From the NCBI GenBank assembly GCA_964645715.1, contig CAZYAO010000016.1, positions 9,703 through 73,702 on the forward strand: DNA of 64,000 nt, read 5' to 3'. The stretch's first letter is position 1, and each line of letters starts with the position of its first letter. Made by a program: the position numbers and the translations under genes. A model generated the notes under the pieces. It saw only the letters and a program-made list of their open reading frames with translations. It was not told the DNA's origin and made no database searches. The stretch is from JAUMBM01 sp964645715 (lineage in GTDB: Bacteria > Bacteroidota > Bacteroidia > Chitinophagales > Saprospiraceae). Shown piece by piece: positions 48,794-57,973 of the stretch.

Positions 48794-50251
48794 TTACTGC
48801 GCCAGCTCGCGGCCAATGCGCAGGCTTTCGGTCAGCAGCGCCTGCAGGTCTTCTTTTTGGGTGCGGTGGTTGACGATACAGACGCGTATGGCGTAGCGCC
48901 CCTGCAGGACGGTGTAAGAGGGCGTGGCTACTGCCCGCTCGTGCAGCAGCATGAGCAGTTCGCGGTTGAGGGCGTTGAGCGCACTTTCCTCCATGGCCTG
49001 CCCAAGCGGTCGGTACCGATAGCAGACAATATTGAGAAAAACCGGGCTGAGCAGCTCGAGCTCAGCCTCCTCCGCTATTTGTGCGGCCAGCCAGCGACAT
49101 TGTTCGATGTTTTGTGCGATGAGCCTGCGGTACTTGTCGATGCCGTGTTCCCGCAGCTGCATCCAGATTTTCAGTGCTTTGAATCCCCGGGAAAGTTCAA
49201 TACCGTAGTTGGTTATCGGATCGGGCCCCGCAGGCAGGCCCCGTTCGTGGCTCAGCAGGTAATTGGGCTGGAGTGCAAAGGCAGCGCGTTGCAGGTTTGC
49301 ATCGCGAATCAGCACACAGCCCACTTCGTAGGGCAGGTACATCCATTTATGCCAGTCAAAAGCCAGACTATCGGCAGTACGCATGGCCTCGAGCTGAAAC
49401 TCATACTCGGGCAGCAGCGAGGCCAGCGCTCCAAAAGCACCATCGACATGAAACCACAGCCGCTCGCGGCGGCAAATTTTCTGCAGCTGGTCGAGTGGGT
49501 CAATGGAGCCTGTGTTGACAGTGCCTGCATTGCCAACGATGCAGAAAGGCAGCATGCCTGCTGCTTTATCGGCGGCTATCTGCTGCTCAAGTGCATGGAT
49601 ATTGATGCGATAATTTTCATCGACGGGTATCTGCCGCATGCCTTCGAGCCCAATACCCAGTATCTCCGCCGCCTTCTGCACGCAGCTGTGGGTTTCTGTA
49701 GAGCAGTAGAATACCAGGCGGCCACGGAGCACGTATAGACCCTTCTTGCGAATGGAGGGATTGTAGCTGTTGCGAGCCACGGTGAGCGCCGTCAGGTTGG
49801 CCATAGTCGCACCGCTGACCAGCATACCACCAGCGGTAGCAGGAAAATGGAACATTTCTTTTGCCCAGTTGATAATCTGGGCATCGATGTACATAGCGGC
49901 ATGGTCACCAATGGTGACATTCGGATTCATGGTCGAAGCCAAAAAATCGGCCAGAGCGGCTGTAATAGTTCCCGTACCCTGCACCCAGGCAAAGAAGCGA
50001 GGATGAATGTTGCCCTTGGTATAGGGGAGGATATGGGTGCGAAAATCTTCATAGATGGTCTCCACCGAATCCGGCTCAACAGGCAGTGGTCTGCCTGCCA
50101 GCTCGCGCGTGGCGGCAGGGGTTGCCTGCCAGACCGGCCGCTCGCGCACGTCGCGCAGGTAGTCGACCATATCATCGACCATGCGGTGCGCCAATAGGCG
50201 TGTTTTTTCCCAGTCTAGGGGATCGAGGTTCTCTTCTGTATGGTTATCCAT
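48794..50251 (-). CDS. Group II PLP-dependent decarboxylase (aromatic-L-amino-acid decarboxylase-like)
   Basis: A 485-residue enzyme that decarboxylates an amino acid; substrate not fixed. Family features are GNIHPRFFAWVQGTGTITAA near residue 80, SGATMANLTALTVAR, STETHSCVQKAAEILG with the PLP-stacking His, HVDGAFGALASLLPE, and the PLP lysine in DWHKWMYLPYEVG. The arrangement matches the DDC/tryptophan decarboxylase group rather than glutamate decarboxylase. I choose the ATG at 50251 (MDNHTEENLDPLDW); this overlaps the end of the upstream phosphotransferase-RapZ gene by 8 bases, so the two are probably coupled. Confidence 0.87.
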   Translation of the reverse strand: MDNHTEENLDPLDWEKTRLLAHRMVDDMVDYLRDVRERPVWQATPAATRELAGRPLPVEPDSVETIYEDFRTHILPYTKGNIHPRFFAWVQGTGTITAALADFLASTMNPNVTIGDHAAMYIDAQIINWAKEMFHFPATAGGMLVSGATMANLTALTVARNSYNPSIRKKGLYVLRGRLVFYCSTETHSCVQKAAEILGIGLEGMRQIPVDENYRINIHALEQQIAADKAAGMLPFCIVGNAGTVNTGSIDPLDQLQKICRRERLWFHVDGAFGALASLLPEYEFQLEAMRTADSLAFDWHKWMYLPYEVGCVLIRDANLQRAAFALQPNYLLSHERGLPAGPDPITNYGIELSRGFKALKIWMQLREHGIDKYRRLIAQNIEQCRWLAAQIAEEAELELLSPVFLNIVCYRYRPLGQAMEESALNALNRELLMLLHERAVATPSYTVLQGRYAIRVCIVNHRTQKEDLQALLTESLRIGRELAQ

Positions 50252-51695
50252 TTTTCCAGCCTTTCTTTTCTTGTTCAATGTGCGTCAAATGAAGCTGCAG
50301 GCCGTACTTATCGGTCAGATGCCTCGCAAGCTGTTCGGCCGCAAAGACCGAGCGGTGCTGACCGCCCGTGCAACCAAAGCTAATCTGTAGATCGGTAAAA
50401 CTTCTTTCAATGTAATCTTCAACTGCCCGGTCGACAATGCGAAAAACATCGTCCAGGAACCGATCCATCTGGCTGTGGTGTTTCAAAAAGTTGATGACCG
50501 CTTCATCCCGGCCGGTAAGCTTCTTATAAGGCTCGTAGCGCCCCGGATTGTTGATGAAGCGGCAGTCAAATACAAAGCCGCCGCCATTACCGCTGGGGTC
50601 TGCAGGTATGCCGCTCTTGTAGCTGAAGCTGGCGATGCGCACTTGCAGAAAGCTGGAGCTCGCCTTTATTTTGTCAAAGGGCTCAAATTTTTTGGATTGT
50701 ATTATCTGGTTGGCGCTGGCCCGTAGGGCAGGCAGCTCGATGGTCAGCTTTTCATGATCCAGCAGCCACTTCAGGTTCCTGATCGCATAAGGGATGCTCT
50801 GCAAAAAATGTTCCTTGCGCTCATACAGTCCCCGAAATCCGTAGGCACCCAGTACCTGCACACAGCGGATGAGCGCGAAGCCATAATATTGTTGTACAAA
50901 CTGCTCTCGATCAATAGGTACTAGCCTGGAAGCTACCTCTATATAGTGGTTGAGCAGTTCGAGCCGTATATCATCAGGTATGTTGGCTTTGGCCTGAAAC
51001 AACAGACTGGCGAGGTCGTATTGCAGCGCACCCCGCCGACCACCCTGATAGTCGATAAAATAAGGCTCTCCCGCTTTGATCATGATGTTGCGGGTCTGGA
51101 AATCCCGAAACATAAAATAATTGGAGGGGGCTTCCAGCAAAAAATCTGAAAGCTTGTTGAAGTCATTCTCCAATGCCTGCTCATCAAACACAGCACCAGC
51201 CAGTCGCAGGAAATAGTACTTGAAGTAGTTGAGATCCCACTGCATAGACTGTCGGTCGAAATCGGCCCGCGGGTAGCACAGGCTGTAGTCGAGGCCTTCG
51301 CTCCCCATAATCTGGAGGCGCGCCAGTTGCTCCACCGTACGTTTGTAGATGCGGATCAGGTAGTCGGGGAAATAATCATCTTTCTTGAGCAAGTAGCTGT
51401 AGAGTGTCGTAAAGCCCAGATCTTCCTGCAGGTAGATGTGCTGCTCGAGATTCTCGGCAAAAATCTCCGGCACGGGCAGTCCTTTCTGGTGAAAATGCTG
51501 TGAGAACCTTACAAAGGCTGTATTCTCCCGCAGGTCGGGATTGTAGGCCCCTATGGCAGACCGGGTAGCACTCTGCAGGCGATAATAGATACGGGCCGAG
51601 CCGGACGGAGCCAACGGGAGCACCAGAGAAGGTGGCTCACCCGCCCAGTCTTCAAATAACTGCTGCAAGCGCTGCTCTACCGTAAGGTTGGCCAT
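50244..51695 (-). CDS. Fusion of an APH-type sugar kinase-like domain and a RapZ C-terminal domain
   Basis: A 483-residue two-domain protein. Residues about 1-330 are an aminoglycoside-phosphotransferase-like kinase. PSGSARIYYRL and IYLQEDLGFTTLYSYL resemble the AmgK amino-sugar kinases, the catalytic loop is FRDFQTRNIMI and the metal site FIDYQGGRRGALQYDLASL. Residues about 350-480 match the C-terminal domain of RapZ (FVFDCRFINNPGRYEPYKKL, FGCTGGQHRSVFAAEQLA), which in E. coli binds glucosamine-6-phosphate and RNA. An amino-sugar-sensing or cell-wall-recycling role is an attractive inference. The ATG at 51695 is used instead of a TTG seven codons upstream. Confidence 0.82.
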   Translation of the reverse strand: MANLTVEQRLQQLFEDWAGEPPSLVLPLAPSGSARIYYRLQSATRSAIGAYNPDLRENTAFVRFSQHFHQKGLPVPEIFAENLEQHIYLQEDLGFTTLYSYLLKKDDYFPDYLIRIYKRTVEQLARLQIMGSEGLDYSLCYPRADFDRQSMQWDLNYFKYYFLRLAGAVFDEQALENDFNKLSDFLLEAPSNYFMFRDFQTRNIMIKAGEPYFIDYQGGRRGALQYDLASLLFQAKANIPDDIRLELLNHYIEVASRLVPIDREQFVQQYYGFALIRCVQVLGAYGFRGLYERKEHFLQSIPYAIRNLKWLLDHEKLTIELPALRASANQIIQSKKFEPFDKIKASSSFLQVRIASFSYKSGIPADPSGNGGGFVFDCRFINNPGRYEPYKKLTGRDEAVINFLKHHSQMDRFLDDVFRIVDRAVEDYIERSFTDLQISFGCTGGQHRSVFAAEQLARHLTDKYGLQLHLTHIEQEKKGWKNG

Positions 51696-51843
51696 GGACT
51701 TTTTTTTGGTAGGCAAAGATACAGTTTTTGGTATAGATTATGGGGCGTTGGGGGCTGTTAAAAAAGAACGGAGCCCCGCTGCCGGGGCTCCGCACGTGTA
51801 CTCATCTTCCAAATTGAATGCTAACAATTCATCTTCGGCTATA

Positions 51844-53397
51844 TTACTGTTTCAGCAGCCGGCGGGTATACGCCCTGCCTGTCAGCTGCAGCCGCACAAA
51901 GTAAGCACCGGCAGCCAGCTGCGAGGTGTCAATCGACAGTTCGTGGCTGCCTTCGGCAAAACGCTGGGCGCTGAGGACGCGGATTTCTGCTCCCATGGCG
52001 TTGAGCAGGCTAATGCGCACGGTTTCATTGCGGCTGTCAAACTGCAGCCTCGTCCAGTCGCGGCAGGGGTTGGGGTAAAGTCGTATGTCTGCCTCAAGAC
52101 TGGCCTGCAGGTCGGTGGCAGCAACCGTCGTACAGTTGCGTATGACAGGCAGGTGGGTGAAATCTTCATAGAGCATGCTGCGCACGTCCTGTTCGGGTAC
52201 CTCAAACCAGTCCATGAGTACAGAGCCGTACAGATCGCGGAAGTCGTGCTGCATGGCAACGCCTTCGTCGATGGTAGCGGCAGTAGAGATTTCCGGACTT
52301 TCGCCCAGGATCACAGGATTGACACAGGAGCCAAACATCAGCAGTGGTGCGGCTGTACCATGATCGGTACCGAGGCTGTCGTTGGATCGTATGCGGCGGC
52401 CAAATTCGGAAAAAGTCATGCTCACCACGCGTTGCTCCAGCCCGCGCGCCTGCAGATCTGCCTGGAAGGCAGCCATGGCTTCAGACAGGATGCGCAACAG
52501 CTCGGCATGCTCTCCGAGGGTCGCGTTGCCTTGTTGTACCTGGTTGGCGTGGGTGTCGAAGCCTCCGATATTGACTACGTACACCCTTGTCTGCAGCCCG
52601 CCGGCAATGAGCAGCGCTACATTCTTGAGCTGGTTGGCCAGGTTGCTTTCCGGGTAAGTAGCGGTGTTGCCGCCCATGTTGGCCGCCTCGGTGATGACCG
52701 CTCCGTATGCATTGGTTTGTGAAATGGCGGTGCGCAGAAACTGCAGTTCCTGGCCATAGGGCGTATTGGGGATGCTGCCCGGCTCTCCCTCTAGTATCTG
52801 CGAAAGAGTAAACGGATTGTTGAGCGCAATGCTGAAATTGGCCGCCGTCCCCTGGCAGGTCTCCGTAACCACCGTCCCCATGGTGATGGCAAAGGGGTGC
52901 GGGTGCTCCGCATTGGGGTAGCCTTCCGGATAATTGGCATATTGGCTGTCCATGTAGCGCCCCAGCCAGCCAGTACGCCAAAACTCATTGGCGGGAGAAC
53001 CGGATGTCCAGATGTCGGTGCTCCGGAAGTGGGAGCGGTCCTGGTTGGGGTAGGAGACAGCCTGCACGATACCCAGTTTGCCTTGTTCGTACAGACTCCG
53101 TACGCCCGCCATCGAAGGGTGCAGGGCAGTCGTGTCTGTCAGTGACAAAAGGCTCGACTGCGGCAGCAGAATGTTGCCCCGTACATTGGCCAGACCATCG
53201 TATTGATCCACTGGAATGACCATGTTGAGGCCGTCGTTGCCGCCGTTGAGCTGTATGAGCACCAGCACTCGGTCGCTGTTGCTGTTCATATTGCCGAAAA
53301 GCGATGAGCGGCTGATGGCCGAGACGGGGAAGCCGTTGAGGAGTACCGGCAGGGCCAGCGCCTGGCCTGTATGTTTGAGAAATGATCTTCTTTTCAT
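51844..53397 (-). CDS. DUF1501-family exported protein with T9SS sorting domain
   Basis: 517 residues. It begins MKRRSFLKHTGQALALPVL, a Tat-like or twin-arginine-resembling signal as usual in the family. The DUF1501 region (about 40-420) carries LVLIQLNGGNDGLNMVIP, QDRSHFRSTDIWTSG, NIGGFDTHANQ and MTFSEFGRRIRSND, resembling alkaline-phosphatase-like sulfatase folds. The last 80 residues (DIRLYPNPCRDWTRLQF ... GAYFVRLQLTGRAYTRRLLK) form a type IX sorting domain. It lies 21 bases after the DUF1800 gene, with which DUF1501 genes are habitually paired. Function of the pair is unknown. Confidence 0.85.
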   Translation of the reverse strand: MKRRSFLKHTGQALALPVLLNGFPVSAISRSSLFGNMNSNSDRVLVLIQLNGGNDGLNMVIPVDQYDGLANVRGNILLPQSSLLSLTDTTALHPSMAGVRSLYEQGKLGIVQAVSYPNQDRSHFRSTDIWTSGSPANEFWRTGWLGRYMDSQYANYPEGYPNAEHPHPFAITMGTVVTETCQGTAANFSIALNNPFTLSQILEGEPGSIPNTPYGQELQFLRTAISQTNAYGAVITEAANMGGNTATYPESNLANQLKNVALLIAGGLQTRVYVVNIGGFDTHANQVQQGNATLGEHAELLRILSEAMAAFQADLQARGLEQRVVSMTFSEFGRRIRSNDSLGTDHGTAAPLLMFGSCVNPVILGESPEISTAATIDEGVAMQHDFRDLYGSVLMDWFEVPEQDVRSMLYEDFTHLPVIRNCTTVAATDLQASLEADIRLYPNPCRDWTRLQFDSRNETVRISLLNAMGAEIRVLSAQRFAEGSHELSIDTSQLAAGAYFVRLQLTGRAYTRRLLKQ

Positions 53398-53418
53398 GGT
53401 TAGCTCGATCAGGATAGA

Positions 53419-55083
53419 TTAACTAAGGTGAAATTCCGGCAGCGTCAGCAGTACGTTCAGCAGGTTGCGAAGCTTGAGGGTAACCGAATCCCTGACAGCC
53501 GCATTGTTGGGGTTGTCAACGTATTCGCCATACTCTGCTCCCCATACATAATCGGGCAGGCCAGGAATCAGTGCTTCCTTGAGTGCCGCGTACTGATTGG
53601 CCACCAGCGGCTGCGGACACAGCAGTGAGACCATCTCCTCAATGAGGGCGTTGGGATCGAAGGGATCATCAAAACTGGCAATCCACTCCAGGGGCTGCAC
53701 CCTGAATCTGAATCCGGCAATAACCGTACCCGTACCAGCCATTGCCCGTGTAAAAGTAGCTCGTGCCTGCAGGGTGTTGGCCGTAATCCATGACCGGTAG
53801 TAGAGAGGCTCCTGGTAGTACGCCTTCCAGCCGGCCACATCGGGCAGATTCAGACAGTTCATCTCCATAAGACCTGCTGTCTGGAAAAGCCTGAACATGA
53901 TGGCCGCCCGGGGCGCTTGGTTGGCAGGCAGCGGGGCACGGGTAGTTTTGACGGCCGTCAGTATGTAATCCAGTGGGTTGCGGATCATAGGACCTACACT
54001 GAGCATGTCGTAAAAGTGCGCACTGCGCAGCAGTGCCTGCACTACCGGCTTAATCTCAAAATCACTGTCGATGAGCAGTTGTGCCATAGGCTCAATCATA
54101 TTGGCCTCGGTTGCTTCGTCTATCTGGTAGTAGATAAACCAGCGGTACAGCTTGCGACATATAAAGCGCGCCACCTCCCGCTTGGTAAAGATGATGTCGA
54201 TGAGGTGACTGTACTCCTGCGCGCCCATATTGGAGATGCTGATATTGTCAAAACGTGCACTGAGTGTCTTGATACCTGTATCGTGCCTAGTAGCGGTAAA
54301 AAAGCCTTCAATAGGCAGCGCAGCATTCTGGGTGTTGAAGCCGCGGTCGCGCCAGCCAGTGAGTACGCGTGCCATCTGCATGACGTCCTCCTCGGTGTAG
54401 TGGGTATAATCGCCCGGCCCCACCTGCGGCCCTTTACCGATGGTAAACAGCTCCAGCAGCTCGCGCGCATAATTTTCATTGGGCGCCACATTGGTGTTCT
54501 GGTTGCCGTTAAGGAATCTCAGCATAGTCGGATCAATCGTCATCGCTTTGACGAGCTGCCGGAAGTTACCCCAAGCGTACTGCCGCAGGGTACTGATGTA
54601 CCTGTAGTTGAAGCGGGCGTCGTTGACGTTGTTGATGGCAAAGTGGTTATGCCAGAAAAGCGTGAGTTTCTCCCGTATGGACATGCCCTCGCTGTAGAGC
54701 AGGTCGGTCATCCAGGCCCGCAGACTGCGGGCCCGGGCAGCCTGCATCCCTGCGATTGTGGGGCTGAAAGGCGCATTAATCCAGGTAGTGAAAAGACCCG
54801 CATTGGGGTCATCGCTGTAGTCGTAATAAACCGGCGGCTGCGGACTGGGTAGCTCAGCAAACAACTGCTCGACAGCAGCATCGAGCCCCATGGCCAGACA
54901 GCTGTTGATGAGCGCCTTGTCGGGGCCAAAGGTAGTACGTCGCAGCAGGTGTGCCGCAGTCTCTCGGGTCCAGAGGCCTCCGAAGGGCTCCAGTCCGGTA
55001 GTCACCAATGGCTGGGCACTGGCCGCCTGCCTGTTGTGCTGGTTGCGCCCCAGCAGGGTCGCGAGGGATGTTCTTCTATCCAT
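53419..55083 (-). CDS. DUF1800-family protein
   Basis: 554 residues of mostly helical sequence. Family phrases are AAHLLRRTTFGPDKALI near residue 43, LYSEGMSIREKLTLFWHNHF near 130, PNENYARELLELFTIGKG near 205 and YTEEDVMQMARVLTGWR near 230. No clear cleavable signal peptide is seen (MDRRTSLATLLGRNQHN), though partners are exported. It stands between a dihaem peroxidase-like gene (21 bases upstream) and the DUF1501 gene. No biochemical role is established. Confidence 0.85.
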   Translation of the reverse strand: MDRRTSLATLLGRNQHNRQAASAQPLVTTGLEPFGGLWTRETAAHLLRRTTFGPDKALINSCLAMGLDAAVEQLFAELPSPQPPVYYDYSDDPNAGLFTTWINAPFSPTIAGMQAARARSLRAWMTDLLYSEGMSIREKLTLFWHNHFAINNVNDARFNYRYISTLRQYAWGNFRQLVKAMTIDPTMLRFLNGNQNTNVAPNENYARELLELFTIGKGPQVGPGDYTHYTEEDVMQMARVLTGWRDRGFNTQNAALPIEGFFTATRHDTGIKTLSARFDNISISNMGAQEYSHLIDIIFTKREVARFICRKLYRWFIYYQIDEATEANMIEPMAQLLIDSDFEIKPVVQALLRSAHFYDMLSVGPMIRNPLDYILTAVKTTRAPLPANQAPRAAIMFRLFQTAGLMEMNCLNLPDVAGWKAYYQEPLYYRSWITANTLQARATFTRAMAGTGTVIAGFRFRVQPLEWIASFDDPFDPNALIEEMVSLLCPQPLVANQYAALKEALIPGLPDYVWGAEYGEYVDNPNNAAVRDSVTLKLRNLLNVLLTLPEFHLS

Positions 55084-55104
55084 ACTTCCTTGCTTGAAGA
55101 TTGA

Positions 55105-56301
55105 TTAGCGTATGAAAGGATCACTGAAGCGGGCATCAGCGATGAGGTCCGTATCGGTCAGTGTATGCAAAAAAGCCACCAGCGCTGCCTTTTGGGCTGC
55201 CGTCAGGTTGAGTCTGGCCGGCCGTGGCGGCTGCTGGGTTTGTGGCGGCGGCGGCATGCGCAGTCTTGGATCAAGCGCAGGCCCTTCCTGTATGCCACTG
55301 TTGTAGTGCTCTATAACATCCTCTAAGGTAGCCAGCTGGCCACCGTGCATGTACGGTCCTGTGAGGCCTACATTTTTGAGCGAAGGAGACTTGAAAACAA
55401 CCGTCTCGCCGGCATTAAGTCCATTGCTGAGGCTGGTAGGCGTGAGGCTGAAGGTCGGTGGTGTGTGGCAGCTGGCGCAGCTGCCTACTCCCGGGGCAAG
55501 GGGCTGTAAAAAAAGCTGCTTACCCAGGTTTTCTTCAGGCGAAAAATTGGGAAAAGGCAGCCCAAGGCCGCCACCCGGGGTGGCAGGGTTGAAAACCTGC
55601 GAAAAACCGGCGTCAAACTTGCTGTTGACGGATACAATGCTGCGCACAAACTGTGCCAGCGCCCGCCGCAGCTGGTCTTCCGCGATTTCTTCGCTGCCAA
55701 AAGCCCGCCGGAACAATACGGGGTAGTAGGGCAGGTTTTTCATCCTGCTCACCAATGCCGGCATGCCGCCGCCGGCAGCGTCAAAACCCATCTCCACGTG
55801 GTCTTTGATCGGCTGTGTGACCTGATCCTCCAGATCTCGCGCTCTTTTGTCCCAAAACATCGAGCGTCCGGCATAAAAGCGGGCATTGGCCAGCCGCATG
55901 GAGTGCTTGCCCGTGAGCCCACCCGCAAAGCCGGGGCTCAGCACCCGCGCGTCCGTAAAGCCATTCGACTGCAGGTGGCAGCTGGCGCAGGAGACGGTTT
56001 GGTTGAGACTTAGCTGCTTGTCGTAGAATAACACGCGCCCCAGCAGCGCCCCATTGTCGGTCAGGGGGTTGAGCGTGCTGGAATTGTCCGTGTTGAGTAC
56101 GTTGGGGCCATAGTGGGCAGGCAGCACCGGATTGGCGTAGTTGGGGATGGTCTCCAGCGAAATGTTTAAGTAGGTCCGGAGGATTGCCTGATCGGATTCG
56201 TCCTGCGGAAGGGCGGGCTCATCTTCCTGGCAGGAAGATACCAGCAGGAGAATGGTGAAAAGCAGTGACAGCAGGGATATAACATTGGCCTTATTTGTCA
56301 T
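55105..56301 (-). CDS. Di-haem cytochrome c peroxidase / MauG-family lipoprotein
   Basis: A periplasmic or surface di-haem protein of 398 residues. The lipobox is LLLVSSC (Cys21). Two haem-binding CxxCH motifs are seen: VSCASCHLQSNGF near residue 106 and GSCASCHTPPTFS near 285. Further family features are LGRVLFYDKQLSLNQT, SMFWDKRARDLEDQV and a distal LKNVGLTGPYMHGG. The proline-rich patch MPPPPQTQQPPRP near the C-terminus is unusual. It heads the minus-strand operon with DUF1800 and DUF1501. The ATG at 56301 is preferred to one 13 codons upstream because it puts the signal at the N-terminus. Confidence 0.87.
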   Translation of the reverse strand: MTNKANVISLLSLLFTILLLVSSCQEDEPALPQDESDQAILRTYLNISLETIPNYANPVLPAHYGPNVLNTDNSSTLNPLTDNGALLGRVLFYDKQLSLNQTVSCASCHLQSNGFTDARVLSPGFAGGLTGKHSMRLANARFYAGRSMFWDKRARDLEDQVTQPIKDHVEMGFDAAGGGMPALVSRMKNLPYYPVLFRRAFGSEEIAEDQLRRALAQFVRSIVSVNSKFDAGFSQVFNPATPGGGLGLPFPNFSPEENLGKQLFLQPLAPGVGSCASCHTPPTFSLTPTSLSNGLNAGETVVFKSPSLKNVGLTGPYMHGGQLATLEDVIEHYNSGIQEGPALDPRLRMPPPPQTQQPPRPARLNLTAAQKAALVAFLHTLTDTDLIADARFSDPFIR

Positions 56302-56474
56302 GTGATGGAGCGTTGAAAATTTAGAAAGATAAGTTATCATACGTAAGAGGATATAAAAACGACAAATGGTTGCCTGACAACAGACATAATGTCATAAAAA
56401 AATTTGGCATCGCGAAAACTACGCCCAAGATTACGGTATTTTTTGCAGGCAGGGCAGCTGTATGGGTTTTTTTG

Positions 56475-56482
56475 TATATTTG
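56475..56482 (+). promoter_or_regulatory. Candidate -7 box (TATATTTG) of moeA
   Basis: TATATTTG matches the Bacteroidota -7 consensus, 69 bases ahead of the moeA ATG. A TTTG at 56442-56445 is 29 bases upstream, outside the normal spacing. Confidence 0.4.
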
Positions 56483-56550
56483 GAAAAATGTATTCAAAGC
56501 GGGCTAATCCAGCGGGGCAAGCCTGGTGACAATCGCATTACAGCAACAAT

Positions 56551-57741
56551 ATGATAACAGTAGAAGAGGCCAGCGAAGTAGTGCTGCGGCATAGCCTGTC
56601 ACAGGAGGTGGAGTATGTAGCAATCGATCAGGCGATGGGCCGGGTATTGGCGCAGGACATCTGTGCCGATCGCGATTTTCCGCCGTTTGACCGGGTGAGT
56701 ATGGACGGCATTGCCATCTGTTTTGACGATTGGCTGGCTGGGCAGCGGACATTTGCTGTCGAAGCAACGGTGGCCGCAGGAAGTCCGCAAAGAGCCAAGA
56801 AACAGACGGGGAGCTGTTTTGAAATCATGACGGGTGCTGTGCTGCCCGAGGGGGTAGATACGGTTATTCGCTACGAAGATATCTCGCTTGCAGGCGGAGA
56901 GGCGCAAGTACTGATAGCTGACGTACAAAAGGGGCAACATGTACATGCCCGGGCTTATGATCGCCGGCAGGGCGATTGTATCATCGCGGCAGGCCGACGG
57001 ATAACTGCTGCCGAACTGGGCGTTGCGGCCACTGTCGGCTGTACTCGTTGTGCTGTGTATCGCCTGCCCGAGGCGGTGGTCATTTCTTCGGGGGATGAAC
57101 TGGTACCACTGGAGGTGCAGCCGCTGCCGCACCAAATACGTATGTCCAACAGCCTGCAGGTGGCTGCGCTGCTGCGCGAACAAGGGGTAGCGGCCGATCG
57201 CAAGCACTGGCCGGATGATGCGGCGCTGATAGCGGCAGAGCTGCCTGCATTGCTCGCCACCTACAAGCTGGTCATTCTGAGCGGCGGCGTGTCGGCAGGA
57301 AAATTTGACTATCTGCCAGCTGCGCTGGAACAGGCAGGTGTGCACAAGCTTTTTCATAAAGTCCAGCAACGCCCGGGTAAGCCGTTCTGGTTTGGCATCC
57401 ACCCGGGGGGGGCCAGGGTGTTTGCCCTGCCGGGCAATCCTGTCTCTACTTTTATGTGCACCCTCCGCTATGTTATCCCCTGGCTGCACGCCAGCCTCGG
57501 GCTGCCCGTCCGCGCACAATATGCGGTCCTGGACCGTGATTTACCCTTCAAACCTGAGCTGACATACTTTCCGCCCGTCAGGCTTTCTTACCAGCCGGAT
57601 GGGTGCTGTATCGCCTCTCCCGTGCCGGGGCATGGTTCGGGCGATTTGGCCAACCTGACGGATGCAGACGCCTTTATGGAGCTGCCTTGCGGCAAAAATA
57701 TTTATTTGGCGGGAGAAAAATACCGGATATGGACATGGTGA
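56551..57741 (+). CDS. moeA: Molybdopterin molybdotransferase MoeA
   Basis: Inserts molybdate into adenylated molybdopterin. The 396-residue protein has the MoeA order of domains: VEEASEVVLRHSLSQEVEYV, FPPFDRVSMDGIAI near residues 43-56, EIMTGAVLPEGVDTVIRYED near 91-110, SSGDELVPLEVQPLPHQIRM near 178-197, and the molybdopterin-binding LSGGVSAGKFDYLP with the later PGKPFWFG and LPGNPVSTFMCTLRY. No other molybdenum-cofactor gene is within the window. It diverges from the peroxidase operon across about 250 bases. Confidence 0.92.
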   Translation: MITVEEASEVVLRHSLSQEVEYVAIDQAMGRVLAQDICADRDFPPFDRVSMDGIAICFDDWLAGQRTFAVEATVAAGSPQRAKKQTGSCFEIMTGAVLPEGVDTVIRYEDISLAGGEAQVLIADVQKGQHVHARAYDRRQGDCIIAAGRRITAAELGVAATVGCTRCAVYRLPEAVVISSGDELVPLEVQPLPHQIRMSNSLQVAALLREQGVAADRKHWPDDAALIAAELPALLATYKLVILSGGVSAGKFDYLPAALEQAGVHKLFHKVQQRPGKPFWFGIHPGGARVFALPGNPVSTFMCTLRYVIPWLHASLGLPVRAQYAVLDRDLPFKPELTYFPPVRLSYQPDGCCIASPVPGHGSGDLANLTDADAFMELPCGKNIYLAGEKYRIWTW

Positions 57742-57805
57742 TGCGCCGGCATACGCTTCCTGACTGTCACATGGGTTAGTAAGGTCTCCGGGCACAGACG
57801 GAGCC

Positions 57806-57839
57806 AATGGACACAGCTGAAGCTTATATGCGCACGGAT
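57806..57839 (+). repeat. 34-base direct repeat, copy 1
   Basis: Matches 57881-57914 at 30 of 34 positions, with a period of 75 bases. It lies in the 232-base region between the convergent moeA and membrane-protein genes, where no gene or clear terminator is seen. Confidence 0.6.
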
Positions 57840-57880
57840 CCGAAAGGCGAAGTGATCACGGACCGAACTGTCAAAGGGTC

Positions 57881-57914
57881 AATGTACGCAGCTGAAACTT
57901 ACATGCGCACGGAT
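57881..57914 (+). repeat. 34-base direct repeat, copy 2
   Basis: Second copy of the unit ending in ATGCGCACGGAT; four mismatches to copy 1 at 57806-57839. Confidence 0.6.
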
Positions 57915-57973
57915 GGAAGAGAGCGAAAATCCCTTCTCGGAATTGTAATTTTTGTTGATTAAGGACTTGATTT

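Noticed and set aside
53917..54852. 311-codon plus-strand frame inside the DUF1800 gene
   Set aside because: Antisense shadow; codon pattern follows the DUF1800 gene on the other strand.
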